This document shows positions 26,224 through 34,044 of a stretch of 64,000 nucleotides of DNA, in pieces. The translations under genes and the position numbers were made by a program. Position 1 is the stretch's first letter. Every line of letters begins with the position of its first letter. The notes beneath the pieces were generated by a model. It was not told the origin of the DNA, did no database searches, and saw only the letters and a list, made by a program, of their open reading frames with translations. Origin of the DNA: Streptomyces sp. NBC_00193 (GTDB lineage: Bacteria; Actinomycetota; Actinomycetes; Streptomycetales; Streptomycetaceae); contig NZ_JAPEMM010000001.1 in assembly GCF_026342735.1 (NCBI RefSeq), positions 2,542,001 through 2,606,000 of the forward strand. The letters are read 5' to 3'.

Positions 26224-27447
26224 ATGTCTGCCTCGGAAACGGCCAATTCCCCTGCCCCCGCCGCGTACGCGTACCCGTTCCCCTATCGGATTTCCGGTGT
26301 CGGCGCCCAGATCGGCGAGATCATCTCCGTCGAGGAGTGGGCCCGGCTCGCGCACATCCCGCACCGCAAGCGGGCCGGCAAGGAAATCAGCGGCACCGAT
26401 ATCGAGCGCATACTCGGGGTCACCTCCAAGAGCTGGGACCGGGAGCGCTTCGCCTCGCTCGACACCGTCGTCGAGGTCGCCCGCGCCGCACTGCGGTCCG
26501 CCCTCACCGAGCCCGAGGACATCGACGCCGTCTTCGTGGCCACGTGCACCCCGTACGAGATCATGCTCGACCAGGACGCCTTCAACCTGCTGCGACGCCT
26601 GAGCATCCCGGACAGTGTGCCCCCCTTCCAGCTCGGCGCCGGCTGCGGCGGGCTCTCCCGCGTCGCCGCGCACCTGGCCCGGACCGGGGCCCGGCGCGCG
26701 CTGGTGATCTCGTACAACGCCGCGAGCCCCATCGGAATCGACGAGAACGGCATCATCTCCCAGTACAGCGGCGCGGACGGGGAGCATCCCTTCGCGCACA
26801 CCCTGTGGTGCTCCGGGGCGCTGTTCTCCGATGCCGCGACCGCCCTGGTATTCGAGCGGGACGACAGCTTCGAGGCGGGCCTCGGCTTCTATTCGCGCGA
26901 TTCCCTGAATTTCGGGGACGAGCCCGGATTCAGCGATCCGCTCATCCATTACCCCGGAGGCGGCGCAGCCCACCCGCCGGGCTTTGCCGGCTCCGCCGAG
27001 CTGTCCGCATTCGGACTCAACGGACCGGAGCTGGCCCGCTATTACTCGCGCGGCATGATGATGAACCAGGAGACCATGGACGCCCACCGCCCCGGTTTCG
27101 TGGACGAGGTCCGGCGGATCTACACGCACCAGGCCGGCCCGGCCCTGGTCGAGGACTACCACCAGCTCGCCGGCCTGGACACCCGCAAGGCCCCCGCGCA
27201 CGCCCGCGAGCTCGGCAACCTCGTCACCTCGGCGACCCCGGTGCTCTTCTACACGGACGTGGTGAACGGCCTGGTCGGGGCGGGCGACTCCGTCTGCTTC
27301 TCCGTCATCGGCGCCGGTCCGGAGCGCGGGGCCTTCCTCGCACGGGTGGGAATCCCCGGCGAGGTGACCGTCACCACGCCCCTGCCCCCGGTCCCGGCCG
27401 CCGCCAAGACCGCCACCGCCACCGAACACGCCCGAGCCACCGCGTAG
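26224..27447 (+). CDS. KASIII-like 3-oxoacyl-ACP synthase family condensing enzyme
   Basis: A 407-residue thiolase-fold condensing enzyme of the FabH/KASIII group. The Cys-His-Asn triad can be placed: C141 in LGAGCGGLSR, H302 in YTHQAGP and N332 in ELGNLVTSATP; the 30-residue His-Asn spacing matches FabH. It differs from housekeeping FabH in length and in a long insertion (residues about 220-290, SLNFGDEPGF to SRGMMMN). It could prime a fatty-acid-like chain, condense acyl units or act as an acyltransferase. No ACP or ketoreductase is adjacent, so it is not a standard fatty acid cluster. ATG at 26224 follows CGGAGAAGC. Three genes of the same strand follow. Confidence 0.8.
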   Translation: MSASETANSPAPAAYAYPFPYRISGVGAQIGEIISVEEWARLAHIPHRKRAGKEISGTDIERILGVTSKSWDRERFASLDTVVEVARAALRSALTEPEDIDAVFVATCTPYEIMLDQDAFNLLRRLSIPDSVPPFQLGAGCGGLSRVAAHLARTGARRALVISYNAASPIGIDENGIISQYSGADGEHPFAHTLWCSGALFSDAATALVFERDDSFEAGLGFYSRDSLNFGDEPGFSDPLIHYPGGGAAHPPGFAGSAELSAFGLNGPELARYYSRGMMMNQETMDAHRPGFVDEVRRIYTHQAGPALVEDYHQLAGLDTRKAPAHARELGNLVTSATPVLFYTDVVNGLVGAGDSVCFSVIGAGPERGAFLARVGIPGEVTVTTPLPPVPAAAKTATATEHARATA

Positions 27448-27484
27448 ACGCACGCGCCCCACCTCCTTCGAAACGAGTACCGCC

Positions 27485-28384
27485 GTGCACATCGCCCTCG
27501 CCGGGGCGGCCAGCCCCACCGGCATCCGGCTCGCCGCCGAGCTGCTCGGCCGCGGCCACCACCTGACCCTGCTCACCGCCGGCGACGTACGGCAGAGCAG
27601 GCTCCTGCTGGCCCGTCAGCTCGCGCTGATCGGGCTGTATCCCGAGTACGTGGACCTCCTCGCGGCCCGGCTCGACGCGCGCCGGGGCGCCGAGGTGCTG
27701 GCCGGCGCCGCGCCCGTCCGCGCGGGCTCCGCCGCCTCCGCCGCCCCGCCTGCCCCCGCACCCGTCGGCCGCTTCGACGCCGTCTGGTGCGTGGAACAGC
27801 CCGCCGCCACCGCGGCCGCGCTGCTGCCCCTCGCCTCCGGAGGGGGGAGGCGTACGGCATTCCACCTGGTCACCGTCGGGGACGCGGGTCCGGCCGGGCG
27901 TGCGGTCGCCGCCGCGGCCGTACGGGACGGGTTCCCGGCCGGGGTGCACTGCCTGGCCCCGACCGTCAGCGACCTGGCCGACCACGCGGAGCTGCCGCGG
28001 CCGGCCTTCACCCGGCTCGCGGTCGCCGAGTCCGTCCGGCCGGCTCCGGCGGGGGACCCCGAGCCGGGGGCCCCCGCGACGGTCAGGCTGCTGCCCCTGG
28101 CCCCCGCCGCCCGTGCCCTGGCGGAGGCCGCCGAGGAACCGGGCTGGTCGGGGCTGCGCCACATCGGCTGGGTGCACGCGCACCCCACCGAGGCCTCCGC
28201 ACTGGCCCGGGCGGTCGGCCCGGAGCTGGCCCCCGGACTGCTGCGGCGCCTCTCGGGGCTCCAGCCCGCGGCCGCCCCGACCGAGCTGGACGGCCCGCCG
28301 CTCGGTGCCGGGTACCTCACCCGGGCTGCGGCGCCCGTCCTGCCTCCCGCCCGGCGCCCCGCCCGGACCCCGGAGCGGGTGTGA
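27485..28384 (+). CDS. Rossmann-fold (extended SDR/thioester reductase-like) protein
   Basis: A 299-residue protein starting directly with a nucleotide-binding motif, MHIALAGAASPTGIRLAAELL, followed by RGHHLTLLTAGD. The segment RLLLARQLALIGLYPEYVDLL is reminiscent of thioester/acyl reductase domains. The catalytic YxxxK of SDRs is not seen, and the later part is Ala/Pro-rich and little conserved-looking, so catalysis is doubtful. GTG at 27485 is 37 bp after the condensing-enzyme stop, implying one operon; its stop overlaps the next GTG (GTGTGA). A role with the KASIII-like enzyme in making a small acyl compound is plausible but inferred. Confidence 0.55.
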   Translation: MHIALAGAASPTGIRLAAELLGRGHHLTLLTAGDVRQSRLLLARQLALIGLYPEYVDLLAARLDARRGAEVLAGAAPVRAGSAASAAPPAPAPVGRFDAVWCVEQPAATAAALLPLASGGGRRTAFHLVTVGDAGPAGRAVAAAAVRDGFPAGVHCLAPTVSDLADHAELPRPAFTRLAVAESVRPAPAGDPEPGAPATVRLLPLAPAARALAEAAEEPGWSGLRHIGWVHAHPTEASALARAVGPELAPGLLRRLSGLQPAAAPTELDGPPLGAGYLTRAAAPVLPPARRPARTPERV

Positions 28385-28557
28385 GCGCGGCGGAGCGCCC
28401 CTGGCGGGAGCGGCGCGTGGTGGACGGCCTGGCGGACGCACTGCGGGAGGCGGCCTCGGAGCGCTTCCTGGGCAACGGCCGGGCGCCGACGAGGGCGGCC
28501 TCCGCATCCGCGGGGGATTCCGGGGCGGGCCGGGTGGCCGGAAGGGCCGGAAAGTAA
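28381..28557 (+). CDS. Possible small protein coupled to the condensing-enzyme operon
   Basis: A 58-codon frame with GTG at 28381 overlapping the preceding stop (GTGTGA). The product is charged at the start (AAERPWRERRVVDGLADAL) and Ala/Gly-rich at the end. No recognisable family. Overlap and codon pattern are consistent with translation, but a frame this short in such GC-rich DNA could be fortuitous. An antisense frame covers the same region and is not preferred. Confidence 0.3.
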   Translation: MSAAERPWRERRVVDGLADALREAASERFLGNGRAPTRAASASAGDSGAGRVAGRAGK

Positions 28558-28930
28558 TGGGGCCCCATGGCCAGGGCATATGCGTATGGATCATTCATGA
28601 TCCAAGGACAAGCCGCCCGCCCCCGCCCCGCAACTCAAGCCGACGACCCGTCATATCGTCCTGTTTGACAGGTTTTCGCATGTGGCAGAACGTGCCGCCG
28701 ATCCGACACGCCCAAGGTTCGCCCTTGACGTTCTCACCCGTTCGGGCGCACGCGCTCCACACCCGCTCCGGCCCCGGCCCACCGGCCTCCATCTGCGAAG
28801 ACGTGCCCGCGGGAGGGCTCCAGGGCGATGACGCGACGTCAGTTCTCCGTGTTTCGCGCACCGCCGGGGGGCGGGGAAGGGTCCACTGCTCTCGGGACCG
28901 GCCGCCCGAGCCGGACCAGGAGGGATTCCC
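28558..28930. other. Intergenic region without recognisable gene
   Basis: About 370 bp. It holds a short palindrome, GGATCAT (28588-28594) and ATGATCC (28597-28603), possibly an operator or end signal for the preceding operon. A TTGACA at 28665-28670 lacks a convincing -10 at standard spacing. No convincing coding frame on either strand. The last 15 bp carry AGGAGGG, the ribosome-binding site of the sortase-like gene. Confidence 0.5.
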
Positions 28931-29608
28931 ATGCCCCGCGCCAAGTGGGTGGTCGGCGTACTGACGGTGGCTCTGCTGTGCACCGGCCTCGGGGTGTTGC
29001 GCACCACCGAGGGCGGCCGGCCGGCCGCCCCGACCGCGGGCGACGCCCTGCCCTCGCGGGTCCTGGGGCTGTCCGGCCCGCGCCGGCTGGCCCGGCAGCT
29101 GGAGCACTCCGGCGGACACACCACCGGCAAGGGCGCCCGGCGGCCCGGGCGGTCGGGGGTCACCGCCCTCCCGGCCTCGCCGCCGCTGCGCCTGGTCATC
29201 CCGGCGCTCGGAACGGACGTACCACTGACGGCCGGTACCCCGACCGGCGGGACGGACGCGGGGACGGGCGGGCCGGGCCATCCGTACGCCGAGGACCTCG
29301 AAGCCGGCGCCGCCGACGCCAAGCCCCACGTCCAGGACAGCGCCGTGTGGGACTCCGCGGGCCCGGCCCCGGGCGCGGCCGGCACCGCCGTGGTCTCCGG
29401 AGACCTGCCGCGGCTCGGCGAGCTGCGGCGCGGCCAGTCGATCGAGGTGGCGCGCGCCGACCGGCGTACGGCCGTGTTCACCGTGACCCGGGTCTCCCCC
29501 GGGATCTCCGGACGGGGCGGGCCGTCCGGCCGGGCCCAACTCCGGCTGATCAGCGGCGAAACGGCCGTCCTGGCCCGCCTCACCGGCCACCGCCGCACCC
29601 TGCGCTGA
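28931..29608 (+). CDS. Class F sortase-like protein lacking catalytic Cys and His
   Basis: A 225-residue protein with an N-terminal membrane anchor or signal (VVGVLTVALLCTGLGVL). Residues about 95-220 follow the class F sortase pattern: LRLVIPALGTDVPL, VWDSAGPAPGAAGTAVVSG, LRRGQSIEVARADRRTAVFTVTRV and AQLRLISGE. In class F sortases the third-to-last elements read 'aGHvd' and 'LrLiTCgg'; here GD replaces the GH and SGE replaces the TCG, so both the catalytic histidine and cysteine are missing. It is likely a non-catalytic surface protein. ATG at 28931 follows CCAGGAGGG. Two small secreted or unknown proteins follow. Confidence 0.7.
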   Translation: MPRAKWVVGVLTVALLCTGLGVLRTTEGGRPAAPTAGDALPSRVLGLSGPRRLARQLEHSGGHTTGKGARRPGRSGVTALPASPPLRLVIPALGTDVPLTAGTPTGGTDAGTGGPGHPYAEDLEAGAADAKPHVQDSAVWDSAGPAPGAAGTAVVSGDLPRLGELRRGQSIEVARADRRTAVFTVTRVSPGISGRGGPSGRAQLRLISGETAVLARLTGHRRTLR

Positions 29609-29742
29609 CCGGTGGGCGGCCCCCGAAGGACGGACACCCCCTGCGGCCACCTGACAGCCGTGGGGGGTGTCTTCGTCCCCCGGTCGGGGGACGCTGCGGT
29701 CCCGGGGGAGAGTTGGCCCGCGTGTCGGGGCACACCCTCCGC

Positions 29743-30141
29743 ATGGGCAGGACGCCGCATGCACAGCAGGCGCGACACACGCGAACGGCACCGAACAGGA
29801 CCCTGATGACGGTCCTGACGGTGCTCTGCGCCGTGCTGCTGTGCCTGTTCGGCGTCGGCGGAGCCGGCCCGTCCACCGCGACGGCCGAGGGCTCCCGCTC
29901 CGCCCCCACGGCCCCGGCCGAGCCCACCGAGGCACCGGCCGATCCGGCGGGCGATCCCGAAGTACGGGTGGCCGTACGGGTTCCCGCGCGCGGCGTCCCC
30001 GGCGTACGGGGCCTGCAGCGGCCGGTGTTTCACGTGAAACCACCCCGGTCCGGCCCCCAAGAGGCGGCCGCGCACCCGGCGGGGCACGCCGCACCGGCGG
30101 CGTCCCTGCGGGCGGTACGGAGTGTGGTCCTGCGCTGCTGA
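29743..30141 (+). CDS. Small Ala/Pro-rich membrane or secreted protein, unknown
   Basis: A 132-residue product with a basic N terminus (RTPHAQQARHTRTAPNR) and a hydrophobic stretch (LMTVLTVLCAVLLCLFGVGG) as signal or anchor, then a Pro/Ala/Glu-rich tail. A perfect parS sequence lies inside the frame (30027-30040), encoding FHVKP. ATG at 29743 or the internal ATG at 29806 could be the start; neither has a strong ribosome-binding site. No family recognised. Confidence 0.4.
   Translation: MGRTPHAQQARHTRTAPNRTLMTVLTVLCAVLLCLFGVGGAGPSTATAEGSRSAPTAPAEPTEAPADPAGDPEVRVAVRVPARGVPGVRGLQRPVFHVKPPRSGPQEAAAHPAGHAAPAASLRAVRSVVLRC
30027..30040. other. parS: parS site (ParB binding)
   Basis: GTTTCACGTGAAAC, an exact 14-bp match to the Streptomyces parS consensus, a perfect palindrome bound by the chromosome-segregation protein ParB. 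It lies inside a predicted small coding frame. Most Streptomyces parS sites cluster within a few hundred kb of oriC. Confidence 0.9.
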
Positions 30142-30258
30142 CCGGGCCGAGCGTCCGAGCGGCAGCACCGCGCACCCGGCACCGGGCACACCCGGCAGCT
30201 CACCCTGCCCCCCGATTGCGCGTCCCCCCACACCCCCGAAACACCGTGAGGTTCCGCC

Positions 30259-30438
30259 ATGCCCTTCGACCCGTACCTCGCCCTGAACGCCATGCTCCGC
30301 GCCGAGGCCGCCCGCTTCTCCCCGCCGGCTCCGCCCGCCCCGCCGGTCCGCCGCCAGGAACCCGAGTCCGCCAAGACCGCCCAGACCGGCACCCAGACCG
30401 CCGCCGAGGACCCGGCCGGAGACGACACGGCCGCGTAG
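30259..30438 (+). CDS. Small hypothetical protein
   Basis: A 59-residue frame starting ATG at 30259 (MPFDPYLALNAMLRAEAARF), preceded by GTGAGG as ribosome-binding site at about 8 nt. The first 20 residues could form an amphipathic helix; the rest is Pro-, Gln- and Thr-rich and probably disordered. No known family. It ends 33 bp before the large inverted repeat at 30471. Confidence 0.45.
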   Translation: MPFDPYLALNAMLRAEAARFSPPAPPAPPVRRQEPESAKTAQTGTQTAAEDPAGDDTAA

Positions 30439-30470
30439 AGCCGGCCCCGCGCAGGGGCATCAGGACATGA

Positions 30471-30551
30471 GGAGGCACCGGTTCCCGCGCCCTCGGCAAC
30501 GGAGAGTGGTCACGTGAGGTTCGACCACGGAGCACGGGAACCGGCGCCTCC
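30471..30551 (+). other. Large nested stem-loop in intergenic DNA
   Basis: Arms GGAGGCACCGGTTCCCG (30471-30487) and CGGGAACCGGCGCCTCC (30535-30551) pair over 17 bp with one G-U-type mismatch. Inside, GTGGTC (30506-30511) pairs with GACCAC (30523-30528). It sits downstream of the small hypothetical gene and about 165 bp before the start of the 919-residue secreted protein, so it may be a terminator or a structured leader. No U-tract follows it. Confidence 0.55.
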
Positions 30552-30716
30552 ACCAGTCTCGGCCACCGACCCACCCCACCACCTCGGCCTTTTGTCCCGT
30601 TATGCCCGGCCGAAAGTACCGATCCCCGAGAGCATCCGGGCTCCGTACAACCTTCCGACGGCACGAGCGGTCCCAGCAGTGACCGATGTACGCGCCTCGT
30701 CGAAGGAAGTCACCCG

Positions 30717-33476
30717 TTGCGTCCCAGTCGTGCGCTGGTCCTGCTCACCGCAGGCCTGGTCACCTTCATCGGCATGCCGGCCGCCACCGCCGCCGATCTC
30801 CCGACCGACCTGTACGTGGACAACAGCATCGCCTGCACGGACAGTGGGAGCGGCACACAGGCCTCCCCGCTCTGCACGTTCGCCGCGGGGGTCAAGGCGG
30901 CGAAGCCAGGGCAGACCGTGCACGTCAACCCGCGCTACCAGAAGCAGCAGGCCCTCACGGTCGACCGCTCGGGCGCGCCGGGCAAGCCGATCACCTTCGC
31001 CTTCACGCCCGAGAGCCAGCTCATCGAATCCAGCATCCACAAGCTGACCATCGGCGGGGCCTCTCACGTGCAGGTCCAGGGGCTGACGATGACCGAAGGC
31101 GTGAGCATCACCGGCTCCCACGACGTCGTGCTGGACGGGGTCCTCGACAGCTCGATGTACGGCTACGCTCCCCTCGTCGTCAGCGGGGGAAGCACGGACG
31201 TCCGCGTCCGTCGCAGCTCGTTCTACAGTGCCGCGATCGCAGGCGCCCAGCGCACCGTCCTCAGCCGCAACGCCCTGCGGAGCTCGGGACCGCTCTCCGT
31301 GGTGGACGCGCCCGGCACCGTCATCACCAACAACCACATCGACAATTTCACCGACGAGAACGAGGGCATCGGGGGCTGCGAGGAGACCGTCGTGATCCGT
31401 GGCGCCTCGACCGGCTCCTCGGTGTTCAACAACGTGCTCACGGCCTCCGGCAACACCACCTGCACGACCCCCCAGCTCTCCGTGGCGCAGAGCGCGACGT
31501 CCGGCACCCGCACCGGCTTCAACCTGATCGCGGGCTCGGAGGGTTACGCGACGGTCGCCTATCAGTGGGCCGGCACCACCTATCCGACCGCGGCGGCATT
31601 CCTGGCCGCCAGCGGGCAGGGCGCGCGCGACATTCTGGTCCCCACGACCGCAGGCCTCTGGGGGCCCGACTCGCCGCTCATCGACTCCGCCGACGCAACG
31701 GCGCCGGGCGTCCTGCCCGTCGACAGGAACGGGATCCCCACCACGGACGACCCGCGCGTGCCCAACACCGGCAAGGACGGCGGCTACCTGGACCGCGGCA
31801 CCACCGAGACCAACGACGGCTTGACCTCGGCCCGGATGGAGATCGACCATCCCTGGGCGCCGGTCGGCACCCCGGTGACGTTCAAGGCCGGTTCGGACAG
31901 CAAGTGGCCCACCACCATGACCTACACGGTGGACTTCGGTGACGGGACGGCACCCGCCGTCATCCGCCCGGGCGACGCAGCCGACGTCACCACCACCCAC
32001 GTCTACGGCTCACCGTGCGCGTGCGTGGTCAAGATGGCGGCGACCAACGGCACCGGCAAGAAGATCTCCAAGGAACAGACGGTCCGCGCGACCTCCCCCG
32101 GTGAACTGGCCACCGCCTTCACCGCCACGCCGATCCTGCCGGCTCCGGACCACGACCCGAACCAGGTCGTCCGACCGCTGACCCTCCGGGTCGACACCAC
32201 CACGACCGTCGCCCCGTGGGGGGTCGTGAGAGTGAACGTGGACTTCGGTGACGGCACCAATCTGTACCGTCCGGGCCTCCAGACCGCCACGCACAGCTAC
32301 AAGCAGCCCGGCACGTACGAGGTGAAGGTCACTGTGTACGACGTCAAGGGCGCGCAGTCCACGGCCTCCCGGACCGTACAGGTCGGGTATGCCGCGTCCG
32401 GGTACGTGGCCACCACGCCGTTCCGTCTGCTGGACACCCGTGCCACCGGCTCCTTCGTCCAGCACGGGGTGCCCCGTTCCGTGGAGGTGCTGAGGGGCGC
32501 CACCGTGCCGGGGCAGTTCAGGGCCGGGGGCATGGCTTCCGTCGTCCTGAACGTGACCGTCACCGGTGCCACCCAGGACACCCACCTCTCGGTCTGGCCC
32601 TCGGTCCCGGGCCAGGCACGGCCGGAGACCTCGAACGTGAACGTCCGCGCGGGCGGCACCTCGTCCAACACGGTCACCGTGCCGGTCGGCCCCGACGGCA
32701 AGATCCAGGCGCAGCTGAACTCGGGCAAGGCCTCGCTCATCGTGGACTTCGTCGGCTACTACCAGCCCAACGCCGGCGATCGCTTCTCCCCGCTCGCCCC
32801 GACCCGGATCCTGGACACCCGTACGAACGGCGACGCCCTGTCCGGCGGCAAGCGCCGCACGGTGAAGGTCGCGGGCGCGAACGGCATCCCGGCCGACGCC
32901 ACCGCCGTCGCCCTGAACCTGACGGGTACGGGTGCGACGCAGGAGGCGTTCGTCAGCGCGTTCCCGAACCCGGTGAAGCGTCCGCACACGTCGAACCTGA
33001 ACGTGGAGCCGGGCAAGGACAAGTCCAACCAGGCCATCGTCCCGGTCGGCCCCGACGGCACCATCACCCTGTTCACGAACAGCGGCTCCACCCACCTGGT
33101 CCTGGACGCCGTCGGCTACTACGGCAAGGACGGCAAGGCCCTCTTCACCCCGGTCTCCCCCAAGCGCCTCGCCGACACCCGCACCACGGGCAAGGTCGCC
33201 CCCGGCGCCACCACCACGGTCTCCGGCCTCCCGGCCGACGCCGTGGGCACCGTCCTGAACGTCACCGCGACCGACACCACCGCCCCGGGCTTCCTCACGG
33301 CGTACGCCTTCCGCGGCAAGCTCCCCGGAGCCAGCAGCCTGAACACGCTGCCCGGTCTCACGGTCCCGAACCACGTGACGACCCCCGTCGCGGACGGCAA
33401 GGTGAACATCTTCAACAGCTACGGCGGCCCCAACCACGTGATCACCGACCTCCTCGGCTACTTCACGACCGGCTGA
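30717..33476 (+). CDS. Large modular secreted protein: beta-helix, two PKD domains, three C-terminal repeats
   Basis: A 919-residue exported protein with signal peptide (RALVLLTAGLVTFIGMPAATAA, cleavage about residue 26). Residues about 30-370 look like a right-handed parallel beta-helix (repeating short beta segments such as SHVQVQGLTMTEGVSITGSHD). Two PKD-like domains follow (VDFGDGTAPAVI about 400 and VDFGDGTNLYRPG about 510). The C terminus has three copies of a roughly 120-residue module, beginning FRLLDTRATG (about 567), TRILDTRTNG (about 694) and KRLADTRTTG (about 814), each ending in D-x-x-GYY/F. Probably cell-surface or carbohydrate-binding. TTG at 30717 chosen for GAAGGAAG 7 nt upstream and the signal peptide. 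Confidence 0.8.
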   Translation: MRPSRALVLLTAGLVTFIGMPAATAADLPTDLYVDNSIACTDSGSGTQASPLCTFAAGVKAAKPGQTVHVNPRYQKQQALTVDRSGAPGKPITFAFTPESQLIESSIHKLTIGGASHVQVQGLTMTEGVSITGSHDVVLDGVLDSSMYGYAPLVVSGGSTDVRVRRSSFYSAAIAGAQRTVLSRNALRSSGPLSVVDAPGTVITNNHIDNFTDENEGIGGCEETVVIRGASTGSSVFNNVLTASGNTTCTTPQLSVAQSATSGTRTGFNLIAGSEGYATVAYQWAGTTYPTAAAFLAASGQGARDILVPTTAGLWGPDSPLIDSADATAPGVLPVDRNGIPTTDDPRVPNTGKDGGYLDRGTTETNDGLTSARMEIDHPWAPVGTPVTFKAGSDSKWPTTMTYTVDFGDGTAPAVIRPGDAADVTTTHVYGSPCACVVKMAATNGTGKKISKEQTVRATSPGELATAFTATPILPAPDHDPNQVVRPLTLRVDTTTTVAPWGVVRVNVDFGDGTNLYRPGLQTATHSYKQPGTYEVKVTVYDVKGAQSTASRTVQVGYAASGYVATTPFRLLDTRATGSFVQHGVPRSVEVLRGATVPGQFRAGGMASVVLNVTVTGATQDTHLSVWPSVPGQARPETSNVNVRAGGTSSNTVTVPVGPDGKIQAQLNSGKASLIVDFVGYYQPNAGDRFSPLAPTRILDTRTNGDALSGGKRRTVKVAGANGIPADATAVALNLTGTGATQEAFVSAFPNPVKRPHTSNLNVEPGKDKSNQAIVPVGPDGTITLFTNSGSTHLVLDAVGYYGKDGKALFTPVSPKRLADTRTTGKVAPGATTTVSGLPADAVGTVLNVTATDTTAPGFLTAYAFRGKLPGASSLNTLPGLTVPNHVTTPVADGKVNIFNSYGGPNHVITDLLGYFTTG

Positions 33477-33495
33477 CGCCCTCGCGGCACGTACG

Positions 33496-33538
33496 CCGAA
33501 GCCCCGGCCCCCGCGATGCGCGGGAGCCGGGGCTTCGG
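33496..33538. terminator. Strong hairpin terminator between convergent genes
   Basis: CCGAAGCCCCGGC (33496-33508) pairs perfectly with GCCGGGGCTTCGG (33526-33538), with an inner CGCG/CGCG pair in the loop. It follows the stop of the secreted protein by 20 bp and precedes the convergent membrane-protein stop, so it can serve both. Confidence 0.8.
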
Positions 33539-33550
33539 TCTTCGGTCTTC

Positions 33551-33964
33551 CTAGGTCGCGCTACGGCTGTGGTAGCGGTAGAAGGCCGCCGCGCCGACGC
33601 CCGCGCCGACGAGCAGGCCCAGGCCCGAGCTCTTCAGGATGGACTCGCCGGCCAGGCTGTACAGGTAGCCGAAGGAGATGCCCGCGAAGATCCCGTACGC
33701 CGCCGCGTGCGGCTCCTGCGCCAGCCGCGGGCCGATCCGGGCCAGGGCCACCAGGCAGGCGGCGAAGATCGCGCCGCACAGGATCCCGTAGAAGACGTTG
33801 CCCGCGTCGACGGGCCCCATCTGACGCTTCATGAAGGCGGCGTAGACGCCGTAGACCAGTCCCATGAGCAGCGGTCGCGCGAGGGCCGCCCTGCTCGTGT
33901 GGGCCGCCGTACCGGACGCCTGCTGCCGGTGCCCCCGGGGGGCGGTGGGTGCCGCATGTGCCAT
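33551..33964 (-). CDS. Small integral membrane protein, unknown
   Basis: A 137-residue protein with about four hydrophobic segments: LARPLLMGLVYGVYAAF, VFYGILCGAIFAACLVALARI, AAAYGIFAGISFGYLYSLAG and GLGLLVGAGVGAAAFYRYH. The N-terminal 28 residues are polar and His/Thr/Ala-rich. ATG at 33964 follows GAGAGGAG at 7 nt. I do not recognise a functional family. It is separated by about 80 bp from the RidA gene on the same strand. Confidence 0.7.
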   Translation of the reverse strand: MAHAAPTAPRGHRQQASGTAAHTSRAALARPLLMGLVYGVYAAFMKRQMGPVDAGNVFYGILCGAIFAACLVALARIGPRLAQEPHAAAYGIFAGISFGYLYSLAGESILKSSGLGLLVGAGVGAAAFYRYHSRSAT

Positions 33965-34044
33965 GACGGGCTCCTCTCTCCCATCATCCAGGGCACACCC
34001 GCAACCCGGGACCGGCAACCGGAGCAGCCTGCGGCCAGGCGCCC

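Noticed and set aside
28317..28598. Minus-strand 93-codon frame beginning MNDPYAYALAMGPHY
   Set aside because: It overlaps the end of the Rossmann-protein gene, has no ribosome-binding site and becomes Ser/Arg/Ala shadow-like after 25 residues.
28665..28695. Sigma-70-type promoter with TTGACA at 28665
   Set aside because: No acceptable -10 hexamer at 16-19 bp spacing.
30471..30555. tRNA-like appearance: GGTTCGACCAC followed by a stem ending in CTCCACCA
   Set aside because: The T-arm-like part is followed by 27 nt instead of a 7-nt acceptor strand, the outer stem is 17 bp, and no anticodon arm can be drawn. It is a simple nested hairpin.
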